The notes under the pieces were generated by a model. The model had not been told where the DNA came from. It ran no database searches and saw nothing but the letters and a program-made list of their open reading frames with translations. Source: Mucilaginibacter sp. KACC 22063 (lineage in GTDB: Bacteria; Bacteroidota; Bacteroidia; Sphingobacteriales; Sphingobacteriaceae). From it: 64,000 nt of DNA. The position numbers and the translations under genes were made by a program. The DNA lies in assembly GCF_028736115.1 (NCBI RefSeq), contig NZ_CP117877.1:2852001-2916000 (forward strand), in the 5' to 3' direction. Of the stretch, positions 8,713 to 18,107 are shown piece by piece; the stretch's first letter is position 1, and every line of letters begins with the position of its first letter.

Positions 8713-9624
8713 ATGGATGCTGTTAACATCACTTTCCAGGCATACATACCATACAACTTAGGGAAACCGCTTATTTCCTATTTTGAAGGTGACCCTCGCT
8801 TCAGTCCGGACCTTATGGTAAATTACACTGAGTTCAAAAGCAATTTAATGACTGCTAATATGTATGGCTGTAATTGGATACCCGAACCAGTAACTGGTAC
8901 TTTATTAAAAAGATTTTTTGCAACAGACGATGCTGCCTTTCATAACAAAAATCATAAAACTCATACAGCGCGTTTAAAACTTGAGGGTAATATTGATCTT
9001 ACAAAGGTTGGAAGGTTTACTCAATTTGATGCTAAATCTATATTTTTCGACAAGCACAACCCTAAACGCCCGGTATATACTCAACACTCCGACTTGAGCC
9101 GATGTATTACGGCTGGGATAGGTTACGAACAACTTGTTCATGCTGGAAACTTCGTGGCACATGGTAATAAGTGGAAAGGCTTTTTCAAGGCTTCATTACC
9201 TGAAAGATCAACAGAACTTGCAACGGATATAAAACTAAAGAATGATATAACGGGTCCTTATTTCGCAGCGGCCGGTACACCTGCCTCTGCCTTATGTGAT
9301 ACAACAATTATTGATGTCTCAGGAAGTGCAGGATATCCCTATCTTGAACCACTGTCTCCAAACATAGATCTAAGTTTAAAGATTAAATTAATTAAACGGG
9401 GTAATACTGTTCTTGTAATAATTGAAGGTACGCACAATAAATTCCCGGCTTATGAACTTTTGATAGATAACAATTTGATATATAGTTACAATCCCTTACA
9501 GCATGGCTATAAAGGCCCAACACCTTTTAATCTAAATCAGTCCATTAACTTTCAAAAAAGCTATATCGCAACAATACGTTTACAAACATTTATGAACCAG
9601 CAAACTGTTAAGAGACCTTTTTAG
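8713..9624 (+). CDS. Protein of unknown function, second gene of the cassette
   Basis: A 303-residue protein with no signal peptide and no transmembrane segment. The N-terminus (AYIPYNLGKPLISYFEGDPR) and the late motif GTHNKFPAYELLI recall DUF3238-type proteins and the C-terminal GFPAYE motif of some secreted or toxin-associated Bacteroidota proteins. This is pattern memory and not a domain assignment. It directly follows a membrane protein of unknown function and shares its AT-rich composition, which would fit an accessory or transferred pair. It could be an effector or toxin held by the membrane partner, but nothing in the sequence proves that. Confidence 0.65.
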   Translation: MDAVNITFQAYIPYNLGKPLISYFEGDPRFSPDLMVNYTEFKSNLMTANMYGCNWIPEPVTGTLLKRFFATDDAAFHNKNHKTHTARLKLEGNIDLTKVGRFTQFDAKSIFFDKHNPKRPVYTQHSDLSRCITAGIGYEQLVHAGNFVAHGNKWKGFFKASLPERSTELATDIKLKNDITGPYFAAAGTPASALCDTTIIDVSGSAGYPYLEPLSPNIDLSLKIKLIKRGNTVLVIIEGTHNKFPAYELLIDNNLIYSYNPLQHGYKGPTPFNLNQSINFQKSYIATIRLQTFMNQQTVKRPF

Positions 9625-9691
9625 ATAATTTTTTTCTTGTTGCAGGAATAACTGTATTTTTTACAATATTTGTTTTCTATCAATTTCCTAA

Positions 9692-10873
9692 ATGAACCAA
9701 CAGCTATTTCAAACGTTTAAACAACGTTATAATCAGGATGCTAAGCATTTTTATTTTTCACCTGGCCGTGTTAACTTAATCGGCGAGCATATCGACTATA
9801 ATGGTGGCCTGGTTATGCCATGCGCCATTACTTACGGCACCTATTTGCTTATTACGCCCAACAATGACCGTGTATTCCGCTTTAGCAGTGTCAATTTTGA
9901 AGATTATGCTGAAATAGAAATCAAAGCCGCTTATCAAAAAGACGACAGCCACTGGTATAATTATCCGCTTGGCGTGATCCATCACTTTTTAAAGGATGGA
10001 CATCAGTTTGAGGGGCTTGATTTCCTGTACTATGGTAATATTCCCATCGGTTCTGGCTTATCGTCTTCTGCTTCTATTGAAATAGTTACGGCTTATGCCT
10101 TAAACGAAATATTAAATGCGGGTTATACCAAGCTTGAACTGGTTAAACAAGCAAAGTCTGTAGAGAACAATTTCATTGGCCTCAACAGCGGCATCATGGA
10201 TCAGTTTGCCGTAGCATTTGGCGAAAAAGACAAGGCATTAATGCTTAATTGCGATACCCTGGCTTACGATGCCGTTGATTGCCACCTGGGCGAATACCTG
10301 TTGGCTATTATCAACACCAATAAACTGCGTCAACTGGCCGAATCAAAATACAACGAGCGTGTAAGCGAATGTCAAACAGCACTAAAAGCTTTGCAGGCAG
10401 AATTGAGCATAGAAAACCTTTGTGACATAGACACGGCCACTTTTAACCAATATGAACACTTGATTACTGATGAAACGGTTAAAAAACGTACACGCCACGT
10501 TATTGAAGAAAACGACCGTGTTAAACTTGCTGCAAAATCGCTTGCTGCACATGACCTGTCTGCCTTTGGTGAAATGATGTATGCATCTCATGATTCATTG
10601 CGCGACTTGTACGAGGTTAGCGGTAAAGAACTGGATGCGATAGTTGACTATGCACGTACTAATGCCGATGTTGCAGGAGCGCGTATGACGGGAGCCGGAT
10701 TTGGTGGTTGTGCCATTGCATTGGTTAAAAAAGATGGTTTCGATAACTTTTCAAAAGAAATTACGGAATTTTACACGCAGAAAATTGGCTATGCCCCTAC
10801 CGTTTACAGTTCATTAATTGGTAACGGCGTGGGCGAGCTTAACGAACAATTAGATGCGCAAATTAAAGCTTGA
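9692..10873 (+). CDS. galK: Galactokinase
   Basis: Phosphorylates alpha-D-galactose to galactose-1-phosphate in the Leloir pathway. The 393-residue protein has the three GHMP-kinase signatures: GRVNLIGEHIDYNGG near residue 25, the ATP-binding GSGLSSSASIE near residue 121, and GARMTGAGFGG near residue 330. Length is normal. The next gene, an RNA methyltransferase, starts inside its last codons (20-nt overlap), so the two are translationally linked. No other gal genes are present in the window. Confidence 0.97.
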   Translation: MNQQLFQTFKQRYNQDAKHFYFSPGRVNLIGEHIDYNGGLVMPCAITYGTYLLITPNNDRVFRFSSVNFEDYAEIEIKAAYQKDDSHWYNYPLGVIHHFLKDGHQFEGLDFLYYGNIPIGSGLSSSASIEIVTAYALNEILNAGYTKLELVKQAKSVENNFIGLNSGIMDQFAVAFGEKDKALMLNCDTLAYDAVDCHLGEYLLAIINTNKLRQLAESKYNERVSECQTALKALQAELSIENLCDIDTATFNQYEHLITDETVKKRTRHVIEENDRVKLAAKSLAAHDLSAFGEMMYASHDSLRDLYEVSGKELDAIVDYARTNADVAGARMTGAGFGGCAIALVKKDGFDNFSKEITEFYTQKIGYAPTVYSSLIGNGVGELNEQLDAQIKA

Positions 10874-11390
10874 CGAATTAAACCGGGCCTCCGTTTCAGA
10901 ATTTAAAGAACAGGAAAAACTACCAGTAGCCGTTGTTTTAGATAACGTGCGCAGTATGCATAACGTTGGTTCGATATTTCGGACCAGCGATGGCTTTGCC
11001 GTTGAGAAAGTAATATTGTGTGGTATAACAGGTCAGCCACCGCACCGTGAAATTGAAAAGACGGCATTAGGCGCAACTCAATCTATCGACTGGAGTTATA
11101 GCGATACTACCTTAAATGCAGTTGAGCAGTTAAGGGCCGAAGGTTATATCATTACCGCAATTGAACAGGCTGAAAACAGTTTAATGCTGAATACTTTTGA
11201 ACCGCAAGCGGGTAAAAAATATGCACTCATCTTTGGTAACGAAGTTAATGGTGTCAGTGACGATGTGATGGCTGTAATAGATCATTGCATAGAAATACCA
11301 CAGTTTGGCACCAAACATTCATTTAACATTGTAGTATCAGCTGGTATTGTACTTTGGGATTTCTTTGCTAAATTAAACCTGAACAACTAA
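10854..11390 (+). CDS. TrmH/SpoU-family RNA 2'-O-methyltransferase
   Basis: A 178-residue SPOUT methyltransferase that uses S-adenosylmethionine to methylate a ribose 2'-OH in tRNA or rRNA. All three SpoU motifs are visible: NVRSMHNVGSIFRTSDGF, ALIFGNEVNGVS, and EIPQFGTKHSFNIVVSAGI, which build the trefoil knot. It lacks the extra N-terminal domain of RlmB-like members. The target nucleotide cannot be inferred. The start lies within the end of galK. Confidence 0.92.
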   Translation: MRKLKLDELNRASVSEFKEQEKLPVAVVLDNVRSMHNVGSIFRTSDGFAVEKVILCGITGQPPHREIEKTALGATQSIDWSYSDTTLNAVEQLRAEGYIITAIEQAENSLMLNTFEPQAGKKYALIFGNEVNGVSDDVMAVIDHCIEIPQFGTKHSFNIVVSAGIVLWDFFAKLNLNN

Positions 11391-11399
11391 GACGGTTTT

Positions 11400-12059
11400 A
11401 TGAACGCCATAGCCAAAAAGCTACAGGTAAAAATGGGGTCAAGGTGGTTGATAGCCAACGCACCTGAAGATTACATTTCTTTTCTTGAACCCTTACCTAA
11501 TGGCATTAAGCTAACTTTTCAGTACAACCAGAAAGTTGATGGCGTACAGCTGTTTGTAAAAAACAGCAATGAGCTTGAAACTGAAATGCAGCAGATCAAG
11601 CCCCTGCTTGAGCTTAACATCATTTTATGGATCATTTATCCTAAAAAGAGTTCTGGCGTAGGTACTGATCTTGAAATGATGGGAAGCTGGGATAAGATGA
11701 GCCAACATGGCTTGCGGCCCGTTGCGTCAGCCGCAATTAATGATACCTGGACGGCTCTTCGATTTAAACCAGAAAGTGAGGTTAAGATATCCACTTCGCG
11801 CAACTCGGAAATCAAGACCAATGATTACGCGCAGTATATTGATGTTGACAGCAAATCTGTAAAACTTCCGGAAGATGTGCGACAGACCTTACAGCAACAC
11901 CCTATAGCATTAGCGTATTTCAACGGACTCGCCTACTCGCACAAGAAAGAATATGTGATCTGGATACTAAGCGCCAAACAGGAAAAGACCCGAACAGCCA
12001 GAATTGAAAAAATGGTGGAAATGCTGTTGAATAAAAAGAAAAATCCTTCTGATAAATAG
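11400..12059 (+). CDS. DUF3052-like plus YdeI/OmpD-associated two-domain protein
   Basis: A 219-residue cytoplasmic protein that seems to join two small families. Residues 1 to about 125 resemble DUF3052 (LWIIYPKKSSG, then GLRPVASAAINDTWTALRFKP). Residues from about 145 form a YdeI/OmpD-associated (bacteriocin-protection-like) domain: KLPEDVRQTLQQHP, LAYSHKKEYVIWI and the Arg/Lys-rich RTARIEKMVEML. No enzymatic residues are recognisable. It starts 9 nt after the methyltransferase stop and probably belongs to the galK transcription unit. Confidence 0.75.
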   Translation: MNAIAKKLQVKMGSRWLIANAPEDYISFLEPLPNGIKLTFQYNQKVDGVQLFVKNSNELETEMQQIKPLLELNIILWIIYPKKSSGVGTDLEMMGSWDKMSQHGLRPVASAAINDTWTALRFKPESEVKISTSRNSEIKTNDYAQYIDVDSKSVKLPEDVRQTLQQHPIALAYFNGLAYSHKKEYVIWILSAKQEKTRTARIEKMVEMLLNKKKNPSDK

Positions 12060-12066
12060 ATTGACA

Positions 12067-12097
12067 TGATTAGTTATTGCCGAACAATAACTAATCA
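12067..12097. terminator. Hairpin between convergent genes
   Basis: A perfect 13-bp stem (TGATTAGTTATTG and complement) with loop CCGAA lies between the ends of the DUF3052/YdeI gene and argS. There is no strong T-run, so termination is inferred from stem and position. Confidence 0.55.
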
Positions 12098-12133
12098 ATG
12101 TACTTTATCTTACTGCCTGTTCTTTTACCTCAA

Positions 12134-13900
12134 TTACATTCTTTCAGGCACTTCGATACCCAGCAGGTTCATGCCTTTTGCAATTACACCGGCAGTTGCT
12201 GATGATAATTGCAGCCTGAACTTTTTAGAAATTTCGTCCTCTGCCTGTAAAATTGATTTTTCGTGATAAAACTTATTGTAAGCTTTGGCCAGTTCGTAAA
12301 CATAATTTGCAATTACGGCCGGGCTATAATCTTTTGCGGCCTGCAAAATAACCTGTGGATATTGCGACAGCGTAATGATCAGATCACGCTCAACAGCCGC
12401 AAGTTCTTCAATAGCCTGTTCAGCGCTAAAGTCTACACCTGCCCTGTTTAAAACCGACTTAATACGTGCATGTGTATATTGTATAAACGGCCCGGTATGC
12501 CCCTGAAAATCAATAGACTCATTAGGGTCAAAAAGCAAACGTTTTTTTGGCTCAACTTTTAGCAAAAAGTACTTTAAGGCCCCCATACCAATCATGTGGT
12601 AAAGGTTTAGCTTTTCCTCTTCATCTAAATTATCAACCTTGCCTAATGCCTCTGTTTGTGTTTTTGCAGTTTGTTCCATCTCAGCAATCAGGTCGTCGGC
12701 ATCTACCACCGTACCCTCACGCGACTTCATCTTACCCGATGGAAGGTCGACCATGCCATAAGATAAGTGATACAAACCTTTTGCCCAGCTTTTACCCAGC
12801 TTTTGTAGGATCAGGAACAACACTTTAAAGTGGTAGTCCTGCTCGTTACCCACTACATAGATCGATTCATCCATCTGGAAGTCGTCATATTTTAACTGTG
12901 CAGTACCTAAGTCCTGGGTAATATAAACTGAAGTTCCATCGGCGCGTAATACCAGTTTCTGGTCAAGCCCATCTTCGGTCAGGTCAATCCAAACTGAACC
13001 ATCCTCTTTTTTAAAGAACACACCTTTTTGAAGGCCTTCGTCAATAATATCTTTTCCTAACAGATAGGTATTTGATTCGTAGTAAAATTTATCAAAGTCG
13101 ACACCTAACTTTTTGTAAGTCTCGTCAAAACCAGCATAAACCCAACCATTCATGGTGCGCCAAAGGTTGATCACCTCCTCATCACCTGCTTCCCATTTTT
13201 GAAGCATTTGCTGCGCTTCTTTTATCAGCGGAGCATTCTTTTTCGCTTCTTCTTCAGTTTGGCCGGCAGCTTTAAGCTCGTCTATCTGCTTTTTGTATTC
13301 CTTATCGAATATCACATAATACTTGCCCACAAGGTGGTCGCCTTTTTCGCCTGCTGTTTCAGAAGTTTCGCCGTTGCCAAACTTTTGCCATGCCAGCATA
13401 GATTTGCAAATATGTATACCCCTGTCGTTTACCAGGTTGGCTTTAATCACTTCATATCCGGCTGCACCTAAGATCTGTGCTACAGAATAACCCAAAAGGT
13501 TATTCCTGACGTGGCCAAGGTGTAATGGCTTATTGGTATTTGGCGATGAATATTCAACCATTACTTTCTTGCCGTTTGGCGATATTTCACCAAAGCCTTC
13601 TGTTAAAACTTCACGGTTCAGTTTATCGAGCCAGAAAGTTTCAGATAAAGAAATATTTAAAAATCCTTTTATAACATTATAAGCAGATACTTCTGCTAAT
13701 TCATTCTTTAGGTACTCGCCTATCTCTTGCCCTGTTTGCTCCGGCGACTTTTTAGAAAAACGTGTGAACGGAAATGTAACTATGGTTACCTGGCCTTCAA
13801 ATTCTTTACGGGTCTCCTGCAAGTTAATATCGGCAGCAGTCAGATCAATATGATATAAGTTTTTAACGGCTTTAGCAGCCGCCTCGGATATGAAGTTCAT
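12134..13900 (-). CDS. argS: Arginine--tRNA ligase
   Basis: A class I aminoacyl-tRNA synthetase of 588 residues that charges tRNA-Arg. The N-terminal additional domain is followed by the HIGH motif as HLGH (PNTNKPLHLGHVRNN, near residue 125) and a KMSKS-like loop as SGKMKSREG near residue 390. The C-terminal anticodon-binding DALR domain runs to the end (FIQYTHARIKSVL onward). It is intact and of normal length. The divergent neighbours on the other side of the start are three arginine-metabolism genes, an association worth noting. Confidence 0.97.
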   Translation of the reverse strand: MNFISEAAAKAVKNLYHIDLTAADINLQETRKEFEGQVTIVTFPFTRFSKKSPEQTGQEIGEYLKNELAEVSAYNVIKGFLNISLSETFWLDKLNREVLTEGFGEISPNGKKVMVEYSSPNTNKPLHLGHVRNNLLGYSVAQILGAAGYEVIKANLVNDRGIHICKSMLAWQKFGNGETSETAGEKGDHLVGKYYVIFDKEYKKQIDELKAAGQTEEEAKKNAPLIKEAQQMLQKWEAGDEEVINLWRTMNGWVYAGFDETYKKLGVDFDKFYYESNTYLLGKDIIDEGLQKGVFFKKEDGSVWIDLTEDGLDQKLVLRADGTSVYITQDLGTAQLKYDDFQMDESIYVVGNEQDYHFKVLFLILQKLGKSWAKGLYHLSYGMVDLPSGKMKSREGTVVDADDLIAEMEQTAKTQTEALGKVDNLDEEEKLNLYHMIGMGALKYFLLKVEPKKRLLFDPNESIDFQGHTGPFIQYTHARIKSVLNRAGVDFSAEQAIEELAAVERDLIITLSQYPQVILQAAKDYSPAVIANYVYELAKAYNKFYHEKSILQAEDEISKKFRLQLSSATAGVIAKGMNLLGIEVPERM

Positions 13901-13960
13901 GCGCCAAAATTAATAAATTGCCATCACCTGCCCGAATTAATTATATCAGCAAAAATCTGA

Positions 13961-13968
13961 TAGATTTG
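13961..13968 (+). promoter_or_regulatory. -7 promoter element for the arginine-deiminase-family gene
   Basis: TAGATTTG matches TAnnTTTG exactly and ends 11 nt before the ATG at 13980. If it is active the 5' leader would be only a few bases long. No clear -33 element is seen. Confidence 0.45.
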
Positions 13969-13979
13969 TACAACCACTT

Positions 13980-15422
13980 ATGATACAAAATACCGATTTT
14001 AAACTAAGCGTTACCTCTGAGATCGGCCGCTTACGATCGCTTTTAATACACAGCCCTGATAGCGGTTTGGGCAAGGTTGTACCATCAAAAGCACAGGATT
14101 GGCTATTTGAAGACATTGTACATTTAGATACCATGCGTGCCGGAGAATACGATTATTACGTTAAGCTGCTGATGTATTTTTTAGATGAGCAAAAGATCAA
14201 AGGGAAGCTTAATGCCATTGATGCGCCCGAAAATAATCGCCGCTTTTATAAACCCGACGACCCAGACTTTCATGCTTCGGGCAAGGTTGTAGAAATGCAG
14301 TCGCTTTTGGCTGATATTTTAAAGGACGATAAGATCAGGGTTAAGCTTGTAGCCGCAGTTTGCGCCATAGAAAGTTGCGATTACCGCTTGCAACAGCGCT
14401 TATGTGATACTGACGCCATAGAGTTAGCCAAAATATTGATCTCGGGCACGATGGATCATGATAAGATGATATTTGCCCCTATCCCCAACCTGATATTTTC
14501 AAGGGATATCGGTATCATCATCAATCAGCATGTGTTGATTAATAAGCCTGCGAAAAAAGCACGTACCCGCGAAACCTTGCTTGCCAGATATATATTCTTT
14601 AACCATCCGCTGTTTAAGGCTTATACCGATAACATTATCGAAATCCCGGAAACGGTTCAATATTTTCTTCGCCCCGGTGAGGATCAAAGCGAACGTACCA
14701 CGCTTGAAGGTGGCGATGTAATGGTAGTGAGTACAGACCATGTCATTATCGGTTGCAGCGAGCGCACGTCCCCAAGTGGTGCTAACGAGGCCATTAAATT
14801 ATTGTTCGGCCATAAGGTGGTAAAAAAGGTGACGATTGTAAAAATTCCGCATAAGCGGGATTATATGCACATTGACACCATTTTTACGCAGGTAAAACGT
14901 AATGTGTGGGTGCTTTTAGGATCGCTGGCTATAACCAAAGCAGCTGTAAAAGAAATTGAGCCAATTGCATGGTTTGTAGACAATAAACTGAAAGATCAAC
15001 CAGAGATCATCCAGTTTTATGCAGATAAACAACAGCCACACCGTTTTAAAAGCCTGGAAGAGTTATTGAACGACATTAGCCAAAACGATCTGCATAGTAC
15101 AGAGCCAACAAAGTTTATTTATTCGGGCAATAACACGTTCCCTTTTGATGCCCGGGAACAATGGACAGACTCCTGTAATTTGCTTGCCCTAAAAGAAGGT
15201 GTTGTACTGGGTTATGACAGAAACGACAAAACTGTAGAAGCTTTTAAGCAAAACGGTTTTAGCACCATTAAAGTAGCAGACCTGTTGCAGCAGCTGGAAA
15301 ACAACGAGTTGAATACCGAAGACATAAAAGATACGCTGATCCTGATGCCATCGTCAGAACTTTCGCGCGCGCGTGGCGGTTTCCACTGTATGAGCATGCC
15401 ACTATTAAGAGACGAAATTTAA
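13980..15422 (+). CDS. Arginine deiminase-family protein
   Basis: A 480-residue guanidine-modifying enzyme with the pentein fold. The expected catalytic groups are present: NLIFSRDIG (substrate carboxylate and Arg contacts), EGGDVMV, the general-base His in HIDTIFT, and nucleophile C470 in GGFHCMSMPL close to the C-terminus. Arginine to citrulline plus ammonia is the likely reaction. At 480 residues it is longer than classical ArcA (about 410), so a related specificity remains possible. It is followed by ctlX and an arginine decarboxylase. No carbamate kinase or ornithine transcarbamylase is nearby, so this is not a standard ADI operon. Confidence 0.85.
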   Translation: MIQNTDFKLSVTSEIGRLRSLLIHSPDSGLGKVVPSKAQDWLFEDIVHLDTMRAGEYDYYVKLLMYFLDEQKIKGKLNAIDAPENNRRFYKPDDPDFHASGKVVEMQSLLADILKDDKIRVKLVAAVCAIESCDYRLQQRLCDTDAIELAKILISGTMDHDKMIFAPIPNLIFSRDIGIIINQHVLINKPAKKARTRETLLARYIFFNHPLFKAYTDNIIEIPETVQYFLRPGEDQSERTTLEGGDVMVVSTDHVIIGCSERTSPSGANEAIKLLFGHKVVKKVTIVKIPHKRDYMHIDTIFTQVKRNVWVLLGSLAITKAAVKEIEPIAWFVDNKLKDQPEIIQFYADKQQPHRFKSLEELLNDISQNDLHSTEPTKFIYSGNNTFPFDAREQWTDSCNLLALKEGVVLGYDRNDKTVEAFKQNGFSTIKVADLLQQLENNELNTEDIKDTLILMPSSELSRARGGFHCMSMPLLRDEI

Positions 15423-15461
15423 TTAAAAATATAAGTCAAAGGCAGATGTTCTTTATAGGCA

Positions 15462-15489
15462 GCTTTCTGCTTTTAGCTTTCAGCTTTTA
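15462..15489 (+). repeat. Four-copy heptamer repeat directly upstream of ctlX
   Basis: Four head-to-tail 7-nt units of consensus GCTTTYW fill the positions from 33 to 6 nt before the ctlX ATG, where a ribosome-binding site would lie. Copies 2 and 4 are identical, and copies 1 and 3 differ from them by one or two bases. Confidence 0.7.
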
Positions 15490-15494
15490 CCTTA

Positions 15495-16424
15495 ATGAAA
15501 AATAAGCAAACCACATCTACCCTGCTCATGATTCGTCCTGTACGTTTCGGGTTTAATGAGCAAACTGCCGAAAGCAATGCCTTCCAGAATAAAAGCGATA
15601 ATAAAGCTGAAGATATACAGCAGAAAGCATTGGAAGAATTTGATAATTTTGTTGACCTGCTAAGGGCAAATGGTGTGAAGGTAATTGTTGTGAATGATAC
15701 CGTAGAACCGCATACCCCTGATTCGATATTTCCTAATAACTGGATATCTTTCCATGCCAATGGCGATGTGCTGATGTATCCCATGCAGGCTGAAAACAGG
15801 CGGTTAGAGCGCAGGGAAGATATCATCAGAAAGATTGAGGAAGACTACACGGTAAACCATGTTATTGACCTCAGCAGATTTGAGGTCCAGAACAAGTTTT
15901 TAGAAGGCACTGGCAGCATGGTGTTAGACCGTGAAAATAAAATTGCCTATGCCTGCCTTTCACCACGAACAGACAAAGAAGTACTGGAAACTTTTGCCAA
16001 AAAGGAAGATTACAAGGCCATTACTTTTGATGCTGTTGACAGCCAGGGTAAAGCCATCTACCATACCAATGTTTTAATGTGTATTGGCAGCAGCTATGTG
16101 GTCATCTGCCTTGATGCAATAAAAGACGAAATCGAACGCGGGCAGCTATTAGATTCATTTAAAAACACCGGAAAAGAAATGGTAGCAATCACCTTCGATC
16201 AGATGAATCATTTTGCCGGTAATATGCTCGAAGTGCAGAGTACTAACGGTGAAAAGTTATTGGTAATGTCTAAGCAGGCTTACCAATCTTTAGATGATAA
16301 TCAGGCAGCTACCTTAGAGAAATATATTCGCATCATTTGTAGCGATATTAGCGCTATAGAAACGCATGGCGGAGGCAGTGCACGATGCATGTTAGCAGAA
16401 GTACATTTACAGCCCAAAAATTAG
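15495..16424 (+). CDS. ctlX: Citrulline hydrolase CtlX (amidinotransferase superfamily)
   Basis: A 309-residue pentein-fold protein related to the citrulline ureidase of Francisella, which converts citrulline to ornithine. Visible signatures are MIRPVRFGFNEQTAESNAFQ at the start, TPDSIFPNNWISFH, the acidic FLEGTGSMVLDR, and nucleophile C298 in GGGSARCMLAEVHL. Coming after an arginine-deiminase-family enzyme, it would complete arginine to citrulline to ornithine without carbamoyl phosphate. The start is preceded by a heptamer repeat in place of a Shine-Dalgarno sequence. Confidence 0.87.
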   Translation: MKNKQTTSTLLMIRPVRFGFNEQTAESNAFQNKSDNKAEDIQQKALEEFDNFVDLLRANGVKVIVVNDTVEPHTPDSIFPNNWISFHANGDVLMYPMQAENRRLERREDIIRKIEEDYTVNHVIDLSRFEVQNKFLEGTGSMVLDRENKIAYACLSPRTDKEVLETFAKKEDYKAITFDAVDSQGKAIYHTNVLMCIGSSYVVICLDAIKDEIERGQLLDSFKNTGKEMVAITFDQMNHFAGNMLEVQSTNGEKLLVMSKQAYQSLDDNQAATLEKYIRIICSDISAIETHGGGSARCMLAEVHLQPKN

Positions 16425-16641
16425 CTTTTATAAGTACAAGTTTTCACTTACTTAGCAAAAGTTCACAGAAATTTAACATAAACTCATATCATATTGAATA
16501 TGAGATATTTATGAGCAATCATTATTATTAAAAATAATAGCTTTTGTTATCCAAAAGTAAACGAAAAAACTATTTGAGATTTTATCTGAAAATTTCACTT
16601 AAAAAATTACATTTTTGCGGGAAATTACAGGATTATAATAG

Positions 16642-18036
16642 ATGCAAAGCTACCAGGAGTTTCTGGACCTGAGCGTGGGTTTCCCGCAAGAAGGTTTTGA
16701 GATCATTGAAGACGAACTATATTTCAACGATCTTAATTTAATGGAAATGATAGAAACGTATGGTACTCCCCTACGCTTCACGTATCTTCCAATTATTTCT
16801 AAAAAAATTCAGCAGGCAAAGCTGATGTTTCAGCAGGCCATTATAAAGAACAATTACAGAGGCGGTTATAAATATTGCTACTGTACCAAAAGTTCGCACT
16901 TTAAGCATATTGTTGAAGAGGCATTGAAGAATGATATTCACCTTGAAACTTCTTCGGCTTTTGATATGCCTATGATTGATGCGCTGGAAAAAAAGGGCGT
17001 TGTAAATAAAGACATCACCGTTATTTGCAATGGCTACAAAACCTTCCAGTACAAAACATATATCATCGATATGCTGCATGATGGTTACAAGAACATTATC
17101 CCGGTATTAGATAATAAGGAAGAGTTTAACATTTACGATGATGAGATCGAGATGGACGTGCCTTGTAACCTGGGTATCCGTATAGCGGCAGAAGAGCAGC
17201 CCGACTCGCAGTTCTATACTTCGCGTCTGGGTATCCGTATGGAAGACGTTATCGATTTCTATACCAGCAAAATTGCAAAGAACCCGAATTTCAGGGTTAA
17301 GCTTTTACACTTTTTCATCAACTCCGGTATCTCTGATACGCCATATTACTGGAACGAGTTGGAGAAATACGTTACCCTTTATTGCAAGTTTAAAAAGATC
17401 AACCCTGAACTGGATACGCTTGATATTGGCGGCGGTATGCCTTTTAAAGATTCGCTGGTGTTTGATTTCGATTATGAGTACATGGTAAACGAGATTGTTA
17501 GCCGTATCAAAGAGATCTGCGCCGAAAATGATACCATTGAACCGGATATCATTACCGAGTTTGGTAAATACACTGTAGCAGAAGCATCAGGCATTTTATA
17601 TAAAGTGCTTGGCCGTAAGCAACAAAACGATCGTGAAAAATGGCTAATGCTTGATGGTTCTTTCATCACTAACCTTCCGGATGTTTGGGCGCTTAACCAA
17701 AAGTATATCCTGTTACCAATTAACAACTGGGATGCCGAGTACGAGCGTGTAAACCTTGGTGGTATCACCTGCGATGGCCAGGATTATTACAACCAGGAAG
17801 CCCACATGAACAGTGTATTTATGCCAAAGACCCGTAAAGTACAATATTTGGGTTTCTTCAATACCGGTGCCTACCAGGAAGTATTAAGCGGATATGGTGG
17901 CATACACCATTGCCTACTGCCTTCTCCTAAGCATGTGATTATTCGCCGCAACCGCGATGAAACATTCAATTTTGAAGTATTCGGTGAAGAGCAGAACAGT
18001 AAACAGGTATTAAAAATATTAGGTTACACCACCTGA
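16642..18036 (+). CDS. speA: Arginine decarboxylase (PLP-dependent, fold III)
   Basis: A 464-residue alanine-racemase-fold decarboxylase of the type annotated as arginine decarboxylase in Bacteroidota; it would make agmatine, the first step to putrescine and spermidine. The PLP lysine is probably K83 in YCYCTKSSH. LDIGGGMPF is the glycine-rich phosphate-binding loop, and EFGKYTVAEASG and the C-terminal FFNTGAYQEVLSGYGG complete the active site. It is shorter than E. coli SpeA (about 658). The 217-nt gap before it holds AT-rich inverted repeats (CTCATAT at 16483-16489 with its complement at 16498-16504) and may carry regulation. Confidence 0.87.
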   Translation: MQSYQEFLDLSVGFPQEGFEIIEDELYFNDLNLMEMIETYGTPLRFTYLPIISKKIQQAKLMFQQAIIKNNYRGGYKYCYCTKSSHFKHIVEEALKNDIHLETSSAFDMPMIDALEKKGVVNKDITVICNGYKTFQYKTYIIDMLHDGYKNIIPVLDNKEEFNIYDDEIEMDVPCNLGIRIAAEEQPDSQFYTSRLGIRMEDVIDFYTSKIAKNPNFRVKLLHFFINSGISDTPYYWNELEKYVTLYCKFKKINPELDTLDIGGGMPFKDSLVFDFDYEYMVNEIVSRIKEICAENDTIEPDIITEFGKYTVAEASGILYKVLGRKQQNDREKWLMLDGSFITNLPDVWALNQKYILLPINNWDAEYERVNLGGITCDGQDYYNQEAHMNSVFMPKTRKVQYLGFFNTGAYQEVLSGYGGIHHCLLPSPKHVIIRRNRDETFNFEVFGEEQNSKQVLKILGYTT

Positions 18037-18054
18037 TAACACTTCAACGATATT

Positions 18055-18083
18055 TAAGGCGCTCATCCGGGCGCCTTATTTGT
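18055..18083 (+). terminator. Terminator after the arginine decarboxylase
   Basis: An 8-bp GC-rich stem (TAAGGCGC and complement) with an 8-nt loop is followed by TTTGTT. Confidence 0.75.
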
Positions 18084-18107
18084 TATTAGTTTTTAGCTTT
18101 GCAGCAA

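Noticed and set aside
13980..16424. A classical arginine deiminase operon (arcABC)
   Set aside because: Only deiminase-family and CtlX genes are present; ornithine carbamoyltransferase and carbamate kinase are missing.
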